Below, piece by piece: positions 23,090 through 30,082 of a DNA stretch of 39,259 nt. The translations under genes were made by a program, and so were the position numbers. Position 1 is the stretch's first letter. Each line of letters starts with the position of its first letter. Source of the stretch: an uncultured Eubacteriales bacterium (GTDB taxonomy: Bacteria; Bacillota; Clostridia; Christensenellales; CAG-138); the NCBI GenBank assembly GCA_902801845.1, contig CADCJW010000001.1:388871-428129 (forward strand), read 5' to 3'. The notes below the pieces were generated by a model that was not told the origin of the DNA, ran no database searches, and saw only the letters and a list, made by a program, of their open reading frames with translations.

Positions 23090-23905
23090 TCACTCCTCCG
23101 GGGTGATGATGACCCGGCGATTGGGCTCCTCCCCCTCGGAATGGGTGGTGACGCCCCTAAAGCTCTGGAGCGCGGAGTGGATGACCCGGCGCTCATAGGG
23201 ATTCATGGGCTCCATGGCGAAGGAACGGCCGGATTTGGCCACCTTCAGGGCATTGCGGCGGGCGAGACGGCGGAGGGTGTCCTCCCGGCGGGCCCGATAG
23301 CCCTCGGTATCGATGGAGATGCGCTTATAGCCGTTCTCCTTCCGATCCTTGTTCTCATAGAGGGAGACGATGTACTGCAGCGCATCCAGCGTTTCGCCCC
23401 GACGGCCGATGAGCAGCCCGTCGGTATCGGAGTCGATCTTGAGCTTGATCCCCTCCTCGTTTTCGAAGGCGGAGACGGTGCCGTTGACGTTCATCTTGTT
23501 CAAGAGCTCCTGCAGGAACTTGGCGGAATCCAGCTCCTCCGCCAATTCCTTAGAATAGGGGATCTCCTCCACGGGGGCGGGGGCCTCCTTCTCCTCCCGG
23601 CGGCGGTCGGACCGCTTGTCGCCGCGGCCCCGGCCCTCACGCCGATCCTCCTTGCGGTCGCGCCGCTCCCGGCGCTCCTCCCGCTGCTCCCGACGCTCCT
23701 CGTTGATGGCGGTAAAATCGGGGACCACGGGGGTCTCCCGCTCCACCAGGCGCACGATGGCGTTGCGGGCACCGAAGCCGAAGATGCCCTTGCTCTCGCT
23801 CTGGACGGTGATGATGTCCACCTGGTCGATGGTGACACCCATTTCATTCAGGCCGTGGAAGATGGCTTCGTCTACGGTCCTGCCGGAAAATTCCATACTT
23901 CTCAT
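23090..23905 (-). CDS. jag: Jag/KhpB (EloR-type) RNA-binding protein
   Basis: 271 residues. A Jag-N domain (MEFSGRTVDEAIFHGLNEMG, GIFGFGARNAIVRL) is followed by a long Arg/Glu-rich charged linker (about 70-115), a KH domain with the loop GLLIGRRGETLDALQYIVSL and a C-terminal R3H domain (ARREDTLRRLARRNALKVAKSGR, then MNPYERRVIHSAL). Homologues bind RNA and control cell elongation and division with KhpA. It starts 3 nt after yidC ends; GGAGAG precedes the ATG. Position in the rpmH-yidC operon is conserved in Bacillota. Confidence 0.93.
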   Translation of the reverse strand: MRSMEFSGRTVDEAIFHGLNEMGVTIDQVDIITVQSESKGIFGFGARNAIVRLVERETPVVPDFTAINEERREQREERRERRDRKEDRREGRGRGDKRSDRRREEKEAPAPVEEIPYSKELAEELDSAKFLQELLNKMNVNGTVSAFENEEGIKLKIDSDTDGLLIGRRGETLDALQYIVSLYENKDRKENGYKRISIDTEGYRARREDTLRRLARRNALKVAKSGRSFAMEPMNPYERRVIHSALQSFRGVTTHSEGEEPNRRVIITPEE

Positions 23906-23908
23906 GGA

Positions 23909-24973
23909 TCAGTTTCTCTCCTTTATCAGCTTAGCTTCCCGCTTCTGCTTGTCCCGTTCCAGGATGGCCGGAAGCTTTTTGTTCAAGATGAAGTTGATGC
24001 ACACGGCGATGACGTTGCTGATGATCCAGTAGACGGAGAAGGTAGCGTCATACTGCCAGCAGAAGAACACGGACATAAGGGGCATAACGTACATCATGCC
24101 TTTGCCCATGCCGGCCGCCTGGGACGCCGCGCTGTTGCTGTCGTCGCCCTTCTTGTTCTTGTTCTGCTGTTGCATGGACACCCAGGAGAGCAAAAACGAG
24201 GTCGCGCCGGCCAGGATGGGCAAAATGGCGTAACCGTTCACATAGCCCTTGTAAGCGTCGATGCAGGGGCCCATGATGGTTTCGTAGGAAGCCAAAAAGG
24301 CGGTGCTGTCCTCTGCCAGGGTCAGGGCGCCGGCGGCGTCCTTCACGAAGAAGCCCATTCGAAGCAGCAGCTCATCCAACACCTGCTGATGCTCGGTATA
24401 GTAGATGAACTTATCGATATACGTGGCCTTGGACATGGCGAAGGTGCGCCAGAACTGCTCGCCGGTGAGCACGGCAGAGCTGGTCAGGTTGTCGGGCCGC
24501 CAGATGTTGAGGATCCAGAAGAACTTGTACTGGTTGAAAAGCTGGACGCCGGCCTGGGGGTCCTTGTCCATGGTGAGGAGCAGGGAAAGCATCTGCTCGT
24601 TGGACCAGGCGCGGAAGGCGTTGATGAACATGAAGAACAGCGGCATCATGATGAGCAGCGGCAAGCAGCCGGACAGGGTGCTGACGCCCCGCTCCTTCAT
24701 GAGCTTGCTCCGCTCCTGGTTCATCCGCTTGGGGTCGTTTTGATACTTCTTCATGATGCGATCGATATCCGGCTGGATCTCCTGCATCTGCATGGAGGAC
24801 TTGCGGGACTTGATATCGCCGAAGATGGACAGGGAACGGATGGCCAGGGTGAAGATGAAGATGGTGAGGACGATGGCATAGGAGGCCTGCATCCCCGTGC
24901 CGGAGAGAATGGTCTCGTACAGCCACCGCATGCCGCTGAGCAGCCACCTGGTGAGAACGAATGAGTTAGTCAA
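23909..24973 (-). CDS. yidC: YidC/Oxa1-family membrane protein insertase
   Basis: 354 residues. Multiple membrane spans with the family core: an N-terminal segment without a lipobox, a cytoplasmic charged hairpin region (SRKSSMQMQEIQPDIDRIMKKYQND), then spans around LPLLIMMPLFFMFINAF, GYAILPILAGATSFLLSW, MPLMSVFF and WIISNVIAVCINF. Inserts membrane proteins alone or with SecYEG. The start is TTG at 24973 with AAAGGAGA 6 nt upstream. The C-terminus is Lys/Arg-rich (KQKREAKLIKERN), as in ribosome-contacting homologues. Between yidD and jag. Confidence 0.94.
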   Translation of the reverse strand: MTNSFVLTRWLLSGMRWLYETILSGTGMQASYAIVLTIFIFTLAIRSLSIFGDIKSRKSSMQMQEIQPDIDRIMKKYQNDPKRMNQERSKLMKERGVSTLSGCLPLLIMMPLFFMFINAFRAWSNEQMLSLLLTMDKDPQAGVQLFNQYKFFWILNIWRPDNLTSSAVLTGEQFWRTFAMSKATYIDKFIYYTEHQQVLDELLLRMGFFVKDAAGALTLAEDSTAFLASYETIMGPCIDAYKGYVNGYAILPILAGATSFLLSWVSMQQQNKNKKGDDSNSAASQAAGMGKGMMYVMPLMSVFFCWQYDATFSVYWIISNVIAVCINFILNKKLPAILERDKQKREAKLIKERN

Positions 24974-25004
24974 TGTGGGTCTCCTTTATAATCTGTGCCG
25001 ACAG

Positions 25005-25214
25005 TTAGGGAACGGGGTCGTAGCCGCCCTTACAGAAGGGGTTGCAGCGGAGGATCCGCCAGATGGCCAGGCCCGTGCCCTTCAGGGCACCGTATTTCGT
25101 GATCGCCTCCCAGGCATACTGGGAGCAGGTCGGTGTGAAGCGACAGTGAGCGGGAAAACAGGGAGAAATATGCCTCTGATACAAACGGATCAGGGCCAGC
25201 AGGACCTTTTTCAC
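25005..25214 (-). CDS. yidD: YidD membrane protein insertion efficiency factor
   Basis: 69 residues; small, with the family pattern [35 protein letters not shown] and [16 protein letters not shown] (four conserved cysteines). It assists YidC-dependent insertion at the membrane. The start is GTG at 25214, overlapping the rnpA stop (GTGA), so translation is probably coupled; GGAGG lies within the end of rnpA. Confidence 0.93.
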   Translation of the reverse strand: MKKVLLALIRLYQRHISPCFPAHCRFTPTCSQYAWEAITKYGALKGTGLAIWRILRCNPFCKGGYDPVP

Positions 25215-25579
25215 GGAGCCGGCACCTCCATGGGCTTAGGCGCTTCTTCAAAAACGCCCGCCCGCTTGAGTGCGGACACCATGCTCTTTTGCATGGACAA
25301 AAACGGCGCCGTCAGCGATTCCGAGCGGGCGATGAAGATCAGGTTGTATCCCGGCTTCACCTGGGAAAGCAAGGGAGAAAAGCAGGCCTTGAGCCGCCGC
25401 TTCGCCCGGTTGCGCATGACGCTGTTCCCGATCTTTTTGGATACGGAAAAACCGACCTGGACCTTTCCCTTCCGGTTCCGGGCCGTCACCAGTACGAAAC
25501 TTCCCCCGCCGACCTGACGGCCGGTCCGATAGGTAAATCGAAACTCCTTATGCCGTTTCAGGGAATATGTCCGATTCAA
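25211..25579 (-). CDS. rnpA: Ribonuclease P protein component
   Basis: 122 residues; a basic protein that binds the catalytic RNase P RNA to mature tRNA 5' ends. Conserved features: the start [19 protein letters not shown], the strand [23 protein letters not shown] (RNR motif) and YNLIFIARS. The start is TTG at 25579; the Shine-Dalgarno is weak (AGGGAA about 14 nt upstream), so translation may depend on the structured leader or on coupling. Its 3' end overlaps yidD by 4 bp. Confidence 0.94.
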   Translation of the reverse strand: MNRTYSLKRHKEFRFTYRTGRQVGGGSFVLVTARNRKGKVQVGFSVSKKIGNSVMRNRAKRRLKACFSPLLSQVKPGYNLIFIARSESLTAPFLSMQKSMVSALKRAGVFEEAPKPMEVPAP

Positions 25580-25717
25580 AGGCCGATCAAAAGTTCCCTA
25601 AATAGCAACGCACGGCAAGCCATAGCCTGCCGCAACGCTACAAAGTCTGCGGCGTATGCCGCCGCGTCGCGGGAGCCGAGCCCCCGCATTCCGCCTCTGG
25701 ATGATGCTCTGATATGC
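25580..25717 (-). other. Structured rpmH-rnpA spacer
   Basis: 138 bp without an ORF but rich in potential hairpins on the transcribed strand: GCGGGGGC/GCTCCCGC, CGGCGGCATACGCCG and TAGCGTTGCGGCAGGC with GGCTTGCCGTGCGTTGCTA. It may be an RNA processing or stability element separating the abundant L34 message from rnpA. Confidence 0.4.
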
Positions 25718-25852
25718 TCAGGCGCTCAGCTTCTTGCGGCCTTTGGCGCGCCTGCGCTTCAACACATTGCGGCCATCGCTGGTAGCCATGCGTTTACGAA
25801 AACCATGGACCATGCTCCGCTGCCGTTTCTTCGGCTGGAAAGTGCGTTTCAT
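25718..25852 (-). CDS. rpmH: Ribosomal protein L34
   Basis: 44 residues, highly basic: begins [13 protein letters not shown], continues [20 protein letters not shown] and ends AKGRKKLSA, the standard L34 pattern. Component of the 50S subunit. GAGGTG lies 6 nt before the ATG. It is first in the rpmH-rnpA-yidD-yidC-jag-mnmE block, with a fully consensus sigma-A promoter about 80 bp upstream. Confidence 0.97.
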   Translation of the reverse strand: MKRTFQPKKRQRSMVHGFRKRMATSDGRNVLKRRRAKGRKKLSA

Positions 25853-25888
25853 GCCATACACCTCACTTAGTTTATGATATCTTCATGG

Positions 25889-25908
25889 AAAAAAGCGCTT
25901 ACCGCGCT
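25889..25908 (-). terminator. Attenuator-like hairpin in the rpmH leader
   Basis: On the minus strand AGCGC, loop GGTAA, GCGCT then TTTTT: a short 5 bp stem with a U run between the promoter and the rpmH start. It resembles a weak intrinsic terminator. Confidence 0.35.
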
Positions 25909-25931
25909 ATCCTCCAAAATGAACCTGTTCC

Positions 25932-25960
25932 ATTATACGGGAAAGGTCCTCGCCTGTCAA
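25932..25960 (-). promoter_or_regulatory. Consensus sigma-A promoter of the rpmH operon
   Basis: TTGACA (25960-25955), a 17 bp spacer and TATAAT (25937-25932), a perfect match to consensus. Confidence 0.9.
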
Positions 25961-25970
25961 GAAATATTTC

Positions 25971-25996
25971 AAAAGAAAATGCGGCTTTTCGCCGCA
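25971..25996 (-). terminator. Terminator of the carD-like gene
   Basis: TGCGGC and GCCGCA with loop GAAAA on the minus strand, followed by TTTTCTTTT. Confidence 0.7.
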
Positions 25997-26021
25997 CCCC
26001 TCTCTTGCCTTTCGCTATGCT

Positions 26022-26495
26022 TTACGCACCGCCTACCAAGGGCAAAAACTCCTCCTCGCCCCGGCCGCTGGAAGCGGACAGCTCCGCCACCAAAACCTGA
26101 CGGGCGGTAAGATACATCTTTCGCTCTCCGGCGGAAAGGCCCCGCTCCTGATCCCGCTTCATGAGGCACTTGACTACGTCCGCCACCACAAGGGCATCGC
26201 CCTGCTTGAGCTTATCGAGGTTCTCCCGGTAGCGCTGGTTCCAGTTGTCGCTCTCCGGAGAGCAGTCCCCGGATTTGAGATACTCGACCACCTTCCCGCA
26301 GGTCCCCTCGTCGATCAAAGGACGCAAGCCTACGGTACGGGCGTTTTTGACCGGCACCAACGCCGTCATCCGCCCCATGAGAAAACGGAGCAGATAATAC
26401 TGGTTGGTTTCACCTAAAACATTCTGCTCCTGGATCGCTTCCACCTGTCCAACGCCGTGCATGGGATAGCAAACCAGATCGCCCACCTGAAACAC
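26022..26495 (-). CDS. carD: CarD/CdnL-family RNA polymerase-binding regulator
   Basis: 157 residues from the GTG at 26495. The conserved start FQVGDLVCYPMHGVGQVEAI marks the RNA polymerase beta-binding Tudor-like domain. A basic, helical C-terminal domain (NWNQRYRENLDKLKQGD, CLMKRDQERGLSAGERKMYLTARQVL) would contact promoter DNA. Family members stabilise open complexes at promoters. AAGGAGG lies 10 nt upstream; the ORF is open much further upstream but that runs through promoters and another gene. Two tandem promoters precede it and a terminator follows. Confidence 0.9.
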   Translation of the reverse strand: MFQVGDLVCYPMHGVGQVEAIQEQNVLGETNQYYLLRFLMGRMTALVPVKNARTVGLRPLIDEGTCGKVVEYLKSGDCSPESDNWNQRYRENLDKLKQGDALVVADVVKCLMKRDQERGLSAGERKMYLTARQVLVAELSASSGRGEEEFLPLVGGA

Positions 26496-26530
26496 GTGCA
26501 GCTCGCCTCCTTCCCCTTCTTGTTGGATTA

Positions 26531-26560
26531 AGTATAGCACAGACAGGGAGGGATTGTCAA
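26531..26560 (-). promoter_or_regulatory. Proximal carD promoter
   Basis: TTGACA (26560-26555), an 18 bp spacer and TATACT (26536-26531), with TGC directly before the -10. Confidence 0.75.
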
Positions 26561-26586
26561 AGGAAATATTGATACAAAAATTTGAT

Positions 26587-26615
26587 ATTATAGTACAGTG
26601 CAATAGGCATGTCAA
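26587..26615 (-). promoter_or_regulatory. Distal carD promoter, full consensus
   Basis: TTGACA (26615-26610), a 17 bp spacer and TATAAT (26592-26587). Confidence 0.8.
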
Positions 26616-26655
26616 GTACTTTTTTTGCCCTGATTTGCCCTTCACAGCCCCAAAA

Positions 26656-26690
26656 CGCAAAAACAGGACGCTATGCCGTCCTGTTTTCAC
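26656..26690. terminator. Terminator of spoIID-trmN-lipoprotein operon
   Basis: AAAACAGGACG (26660-26670) and CGTCCTGTTTT (26677-26687) form an 11 bp perfect stem with T runs on both strands. Only a minus-strand transcript reaches it. Confidence 0.8.
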
Positions 26691-26710
26691 TTGAGTTTTT
26701 TCGGGCCCGA

Positions 26711-26965
26711 TCACGGGGTGCCGCTGCCCGTTCCTTCGGTGGTCGAAGGGCTGATCGAGGGGCTGATGGAACTCGATGCCATGGGCGTCGCGCTGGGCGT
26801 AGGAACGACCGTAACGATCGCCGTGGCCACGGGCGCCATGGTGGCCGTCCGCGTGGGCGCCGTGGTGGCCATGGGCTTCACGCTGGCGCGGCAGGTACAG
26901 CCGCTGATCAGGCCGACCGCCGTCAGCACCGTCCCGAGCAAGATCCGGATCATATTTCGTTTCAA
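26711..26965 (-). CDS. Short lipoprotein consisting of signal and Thr/Ser/Pro tether
   Basis: 84 residues. Lipoprotein signal MKRNMIRILLGTVLTAVGLISGC (Cys23 lipidated), then about 60 residues dominated by Thr, Ala, Pro, Val and Ser with no folded domain before the stop. The start is TTG at 26965, 8 nt after GGAGG; an ATG in another frame sits too close to that site. It follows the methyltransferase gene by 31 bp and is last before a terminator. It could be a wall-spanning tether or a truncated lipoprotein; the function is unknown. Confidence 0.6.
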   Translation of the reverse strand: MKRNMIRILLGTVLTAVGLISGCTCRASVKPMATTAPTRTATMAPVATAIVTVVPTPSATPMASSSISPSISPSTTEGTGSGTP

Positions 26966-26996
26966 GGGGCATACCTCCTTTTTTCAAGTGATGCCC

Positions 26997-27635
26997 TTAT
27001 TCTGCTCCCGCGGAAACGAAAATATCCATACCAGGCTTTGCCAATTTTTTGGCTTCCAGCAGCACCAGCTTCCCTCGCTTGGCCTGCACCCGCAACTCCA
27101 ACTTTTTGGGCTCCAACCGCTTCTCCCGCAGCAGGGCCACCAGATCCGCCAATCCGTCCGGCCGATAGCAAAGGCAGAGACGGCCCCCGTTGTTCAAAAG
27201 ATCGAAGGCGGCCTGCACAAAGTCGGCCAGCCTGTCGGAATGCCGCTGCCGGGCCCGTTGGGGATCCTCCCCGGCAGAGGCGGCGGAATAGTAGGGCGGG
27301 TTCATGGTGACAAGATCGAACTGGCCGTAGCCCAGAGTCCTGGCCGCTTCAGATACGTCCAGACAATAGAAGGGGATGGCCTGGCCGTTCCGCTCTGCGG
27401 ACATGCGGGCCAGGCTCAGCTGCCGATCGTCCGTATCGAGTCCCGCAAAGGGACAGCCATAGAGGGCGTTGGCGTACAGAGGGATGATGCCGTTGCCCGT
27501 GCCCAGATCCAGCGCCCGCTCGGTGGGCTTGGCCTCAAGGAAATGGACGAGGTGCACCGGATCCTCGGTGAACCGGCCCAATGCCTCGTCCTGGTAGATG
27601 CCGAAATGCTTGTATTGCAGGGATTCCCAGTGCAT
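26997..27635 (-). CDS. trmN: tRNA1(Val) adenine-N6 methyltransferase-like protein
   Basis: About 212 residues. A class I SAM methyltransferase with motif I ALDLGTGNGIIPL, an acidic GLDTDDRQ, and the N6-adenine signature MNPPYY. The MNPPY motif with the following RHSD region fits the YfiC/TrmN6 group that methylates A37 of tRNA-Val. The start is uncertain: a TTG at 27641 overlaps the spoIID stop (TTGA), while the ATG at 27635 (MHWESLQYKHFG) is 3 nt beyond it. Neither has a good Shine-Dalgarno, so translational coupling to spoIID is likely. Confidence 0.85.
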   Translation of the reverse strand: MHWESLQYKHFGIYQDEALGRFTEDPVHLVHFLEAKPTERALDLGTGNGIIPLYANALYGCPFAGLDTDDRQLSLARMSAERNGQAIPFYCLDVSEAARTLGYGQFDLVTMNPPYYSAASAGEDPQRARQRHSDRLADFVQAAFDLLNNGGRLCLCYRPDGLADLVALLREKRLEPKKLELRVQAKRGKLVLLEAKKLAKPGMDIFVSAGAE

Positions 27636-27637
27636 GG

Positions 27638-28726
27638 TCAATACTGCCCGATGACGCCGATGGTGACGCCGGTATAGTAGTGGAGCAGGATGGTCCTGTA
27701 GTCCGCCCCGTCGGCACCCATGCCGTTGGCGCCCGCCTGGCTCATGCCTACCCCGTGGCCGAAGCCCTTGGTGTGGAAGATGACCTGCCGATCCGTGATC
27801 TCCACGGTGAACATGGCGCTGTTCAGGCCGAAGATCTTGCGGGCGGTCTTGCCGGTGATCACGTCCTGATTCAGCTGGAGCTTTTCCACCCGACCGCTGG
27901 GATAGAGGGAAAGGATCTTCAGCTCCTCCTCCAGCTTGTCTGCGTCCATGTGGGCGTTGGGCCGGGCGCCGTTGACCCGGCTCACGAACTCCTCCCGGCC
28001 GAAGGACACCTCGCCGATCTGGCGGCTGCCGATCTCATGGGCGCTCTCCACGGACCTGAGGTAGGGGATGGCGTTGCTGTATACGTTTTCGCTGTCTTCG
28101 GTCCAGCCGCCGGAAGCGCCGTGGTACATGGCGTCGATGACCTTGCCGTTATAGAGCATGACCTCCCCCGCCGTGTCCATGACCGCCTTGGCGATGACGG
28201 AATGATAGTAGGGGTACGAATCTCCCCACTTATCGTGCTCCCGCTTTTCGGAGTTGTAGGTCTGGCAGCAGCTGCTGGAGGTGCAGATGTCCGCGTTGGG
28301 GTTGGTTTTGCAGCCCCCGTGCTGGATGGAATAGAGGGTATAGGTCCGGGCGGCTACGGCCTGGGCTTTCACCGCTTCGAGGGAATAGGAGGCGGGCATC
28401 TCGCCGGAGACCACGCCCATGAGATACTCCTCCAAAAGCATGTCCCGCACCTCCCCCTCGTCCGGGAAGAAGACCTTCACATGGGTCTTGTGGACCTTGG
28501 TGAAGTCGATGTCCACCGGGATGGGCGAGCGGGTGGGAGCGGCGATGATGGGCGCCGGCGTCTCCCCCGCGGAGAAGGCGTCCCCCTCCGGCAGAGCGCA
28601 GGCGCGAATGACGCCCACCGCCAACAGGACCAGAGCCACCAGCAGCGCCGTAAAGCCCATGAGGATAGGCCAGTGGACGGTGTAGACCTTCTGTTTTTTG
28701 CGGGAACGCTTCCTCTTCGTGCTCAT
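27638..28726 (-). CDS. spoIID: Stage II sporulation protein D
   Basis: 362 residues. One N-terminal membrane span (about 20-42), an external linker, then the SpoIID lytic transglycosylase domain: catalytic Glu109 in VVSGEMPAS, AVAARTYTLY, a Cys-rich zinc-like loop (CTSSSCCQTY) and the C-terminal HTKGFGHGVGMSQAGANGM. It cleaves glycan strands during engulfment. The start has no Shine-Dalgarno; TATAAT sits 6 nt before the ATG, and the octamer CATATAAT also fits a sigma-E -10, the known regulator in Bacillus. First gene of an operon with trmN and a small lipoprotein. Confidence 0.92.
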   Translation of the reverse strand: MSTKRKRSRKKQKVYTVHWPILMGFTALLVALVLLAVGVIRACALPEGDAFSAGETPAPIIAAPTRSPIPVDIDFTKVHKTHVKVFFPDEGEVRDMLLEEYLMGVVSGEMPASYSLEAVKAQAVAARTYTLYSIQHGGCKTNPNADICTSSSCCQTYNSEKREHDKWGDSYPYYHSVIAKAVMDTAGEVMLYNGKVIDAMYHGASGGWTEDSENVYSNAIPYLRSVESAHEIGSRQIGEVSFGREEFVSRVNGARPNAHMDADKLEEELKILSLYPSGRVEKLQLNQDVITGKTARKIFGLNSAMFTVEITDRQVIFHTKGFGHGVGMSQAGANGMGADGADYRTILLHYYTGVTIGVIGQY

Positions 28727-28732
28727 GATATC

Positions 28733-28738
28733 ATTATA
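28733..28738 (-). promoter_or_regulatory. -10 hexamer of spoIID (sigma-A or sigma-E, leaderless layout)
   Basis: TATAAT (28738-28733) within CATATAAT, six bases, then ATG at 28726. The -35 is weak for sigma-A (TTTATT). Confidence 0.5.
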
Positions 28739-28840
28739 TGCGGCATTTATTGCAGAATAAATAGATATTTAGCGAACAAGCGGTAAATTTTTCTTAGTCG
28801 TGACTGAGGACGGAAGTCCGATTCTGTCCCATTCCCCGCC

Positions 28841-28869
28841 TTGCAAGAACTTTTTTCCTATGCTATACT
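28841..28869 (+). promoter_or_regulatory. Sigma-A promoter of dnaD-dnaC-rsmI (leaderless layout)
   Basis: TTGCAA (28841-28846), a 17 bp spacer and TATACT (28864-28869), then seven bases and the ATG at 28877. Confidence 0.75.
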
Positions 28870-28876
28870 TTCCCAT

Positions 28877-30082
28877 ATGAACATCCATTTTTCGCCCGAG
28901 GCCCAAAAAAGGGAACAGACCCCGGTGGACAACCTGTTTTTCAGCGAATACATGCCTGACGCCGACGGCGAGGCCGTGAAGGTGTACCTCTATGGCCTCA
29001 TGCAGTGCCGCTTCCCCTCCATGGGGGACGCGGCCCTTTCGGAAGCCTTAAATTTGCCGGAGGGGGCCGTCCGGGCCGCCTTCGTCTACTGGCAGAGCAA
29101 GGGCCTGGTCCGCATCTTGAAGGACGAGCCCCTGGAGGTGGAGTATCTTACGGTGGAGCAGCCGGCGGTGACCACGGCGGTGCCGGTGAAGTACCGGTCC
29201 TTCATCCGGGCTCTCAACGAGCTCATCGCCCCCCGCCGCTTCAACATGAACGAGCTGGGCCACATCTACGACTGCATCGAGACCTTCCGGTTGGAGGAAA
29301 AGACGGTCCTGGAGCTGGTGAGCCACTGCATGGAGGAAAAGGGCCGGAACGTGCGCATCCAGTACATCCTCACCGTAGCTAAAAGCTGGGCGGACGCGGG
29401 GATCGTCACCTACGAGCAGGCGCGGGAGTATATCGCCAACGCCACCGTCCGTAAGCACGGAGCCACGGCGGTGCTGCGCCGCTGGAACAAGCGTCGCTCC
29501 CCCACCCTGGACGAGATGGCTCTCTACGACAGCTGGGTCAGGGAATGGGGCTTCGACGACGAGGCCATCTTGGCCGTGTGCCCCAGGCTCACCAACACCT
29601 CCAGCCCCTCCTTCGAGGCGCTGGGAGATAGGCTCAGGGAGCTCTACGAGCAGAACAAGGTGAAGGCCGAGGATATCCGGGCGGACAGCGACAACGTGAG
29701 CGACGAAAAGGAGTTCGCCCGCATGGTCTTTGCCCGCATGGGCAAGGTGTCCACCCCCACCCGGGACGAGATCCGGCAGCTTTCCGTGTTCCTGGAGGGG
29801 CCGGAGGGCCTGAGTCGGGAGGTGGTGCTGCTGGCCGCCGAAGAGTGCGCCGACGCAGAGCGGCCCTTCGGCAAGCTGAAGGCCATTTTGAAGGATTGGA
29901 CGGAGCGGAAGGTGCGGACCGTGGAGGAGGCGACGAAGGCCCTGCAGCAGCGGCAAACTCAGTTCGCCCAGACTGACGGACGCCGCCGGACCCGGGGAAA
30001 GAATACGCTCCTCAACTATGCCGAACAGGGCGTGTCCCACGCCAATTTGGACGATATCGCTTTGGATTTGGACGAGCTATGA
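28877..30082 (+). CDS. dnaD: DnaD-domain replication initiation protein
   Basis: 401 residues from the ATG at 28877. An N-terminal winged-helix region (DNLFFSEYMPDADGEAVKVYLYGL ... LNLPEGAVRAAFVYWQSKGLV, read in pieces) is followed by two DnaD C-domain-like helical repeats around 135-200 and 215-360, and a basic tail. It acts in primosome assembly together with the DnaC/DnaI-type loader encoded next. There is no Shine-Dalgarno; the promoter's -10 is 7 nt upstream. The stop overlaps the next start (ATGA). Confidence 0.88.
   Translation: MNIHFSPEAQKREQTPVDNLFFSEYMPDADGEAVKVYLYGLMQCRFPSMGDAALSEALNLPEGAVRAAFVYWQSKGLVRILKDEPLEVEYLTVEQPAVTTAVPVKYRSFIRALNELIAPRRFNMNELGHIYDCIETFRLEEKTVLELVSHCMEEKGRNVRIQYILTVAKSWADAGIVTYEQAREYIANATVRKHGATAVLRRWNKRRSPTLDEMALYDSWVREWGFDDEAILAVCPRLTNTSSPSFEALGDRLRELYEQNKVKAEDIRADSDNVSDEKEFARMVFARMGKVSTPTRDEIRQLSVFLEGPEGLSREVVLLAAEECADAERPFGKLKAILKDWTERKVRTVEEATKALQQRQTQFAQTDGRRRTRGKNTLLNYAEQGVSHANLDDIALDLDEL

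Noticed and set aside
23141..24964. 607-residue plus-strand ORF antisense to jag and yidC
   Set aside because: Antisense of two clearly recognisable genes; the composition (Gly/Asp/His/Val-rich) is that of a shadow frame.
25853..26021. Possible oriC/dnaA region upstream of rpmH
   Set aside because: rpmH-rnpA-yidC often lies near oriC, but dnaA is absent, carD occupies the position, and I see no TTATCCACA-like box cluster.
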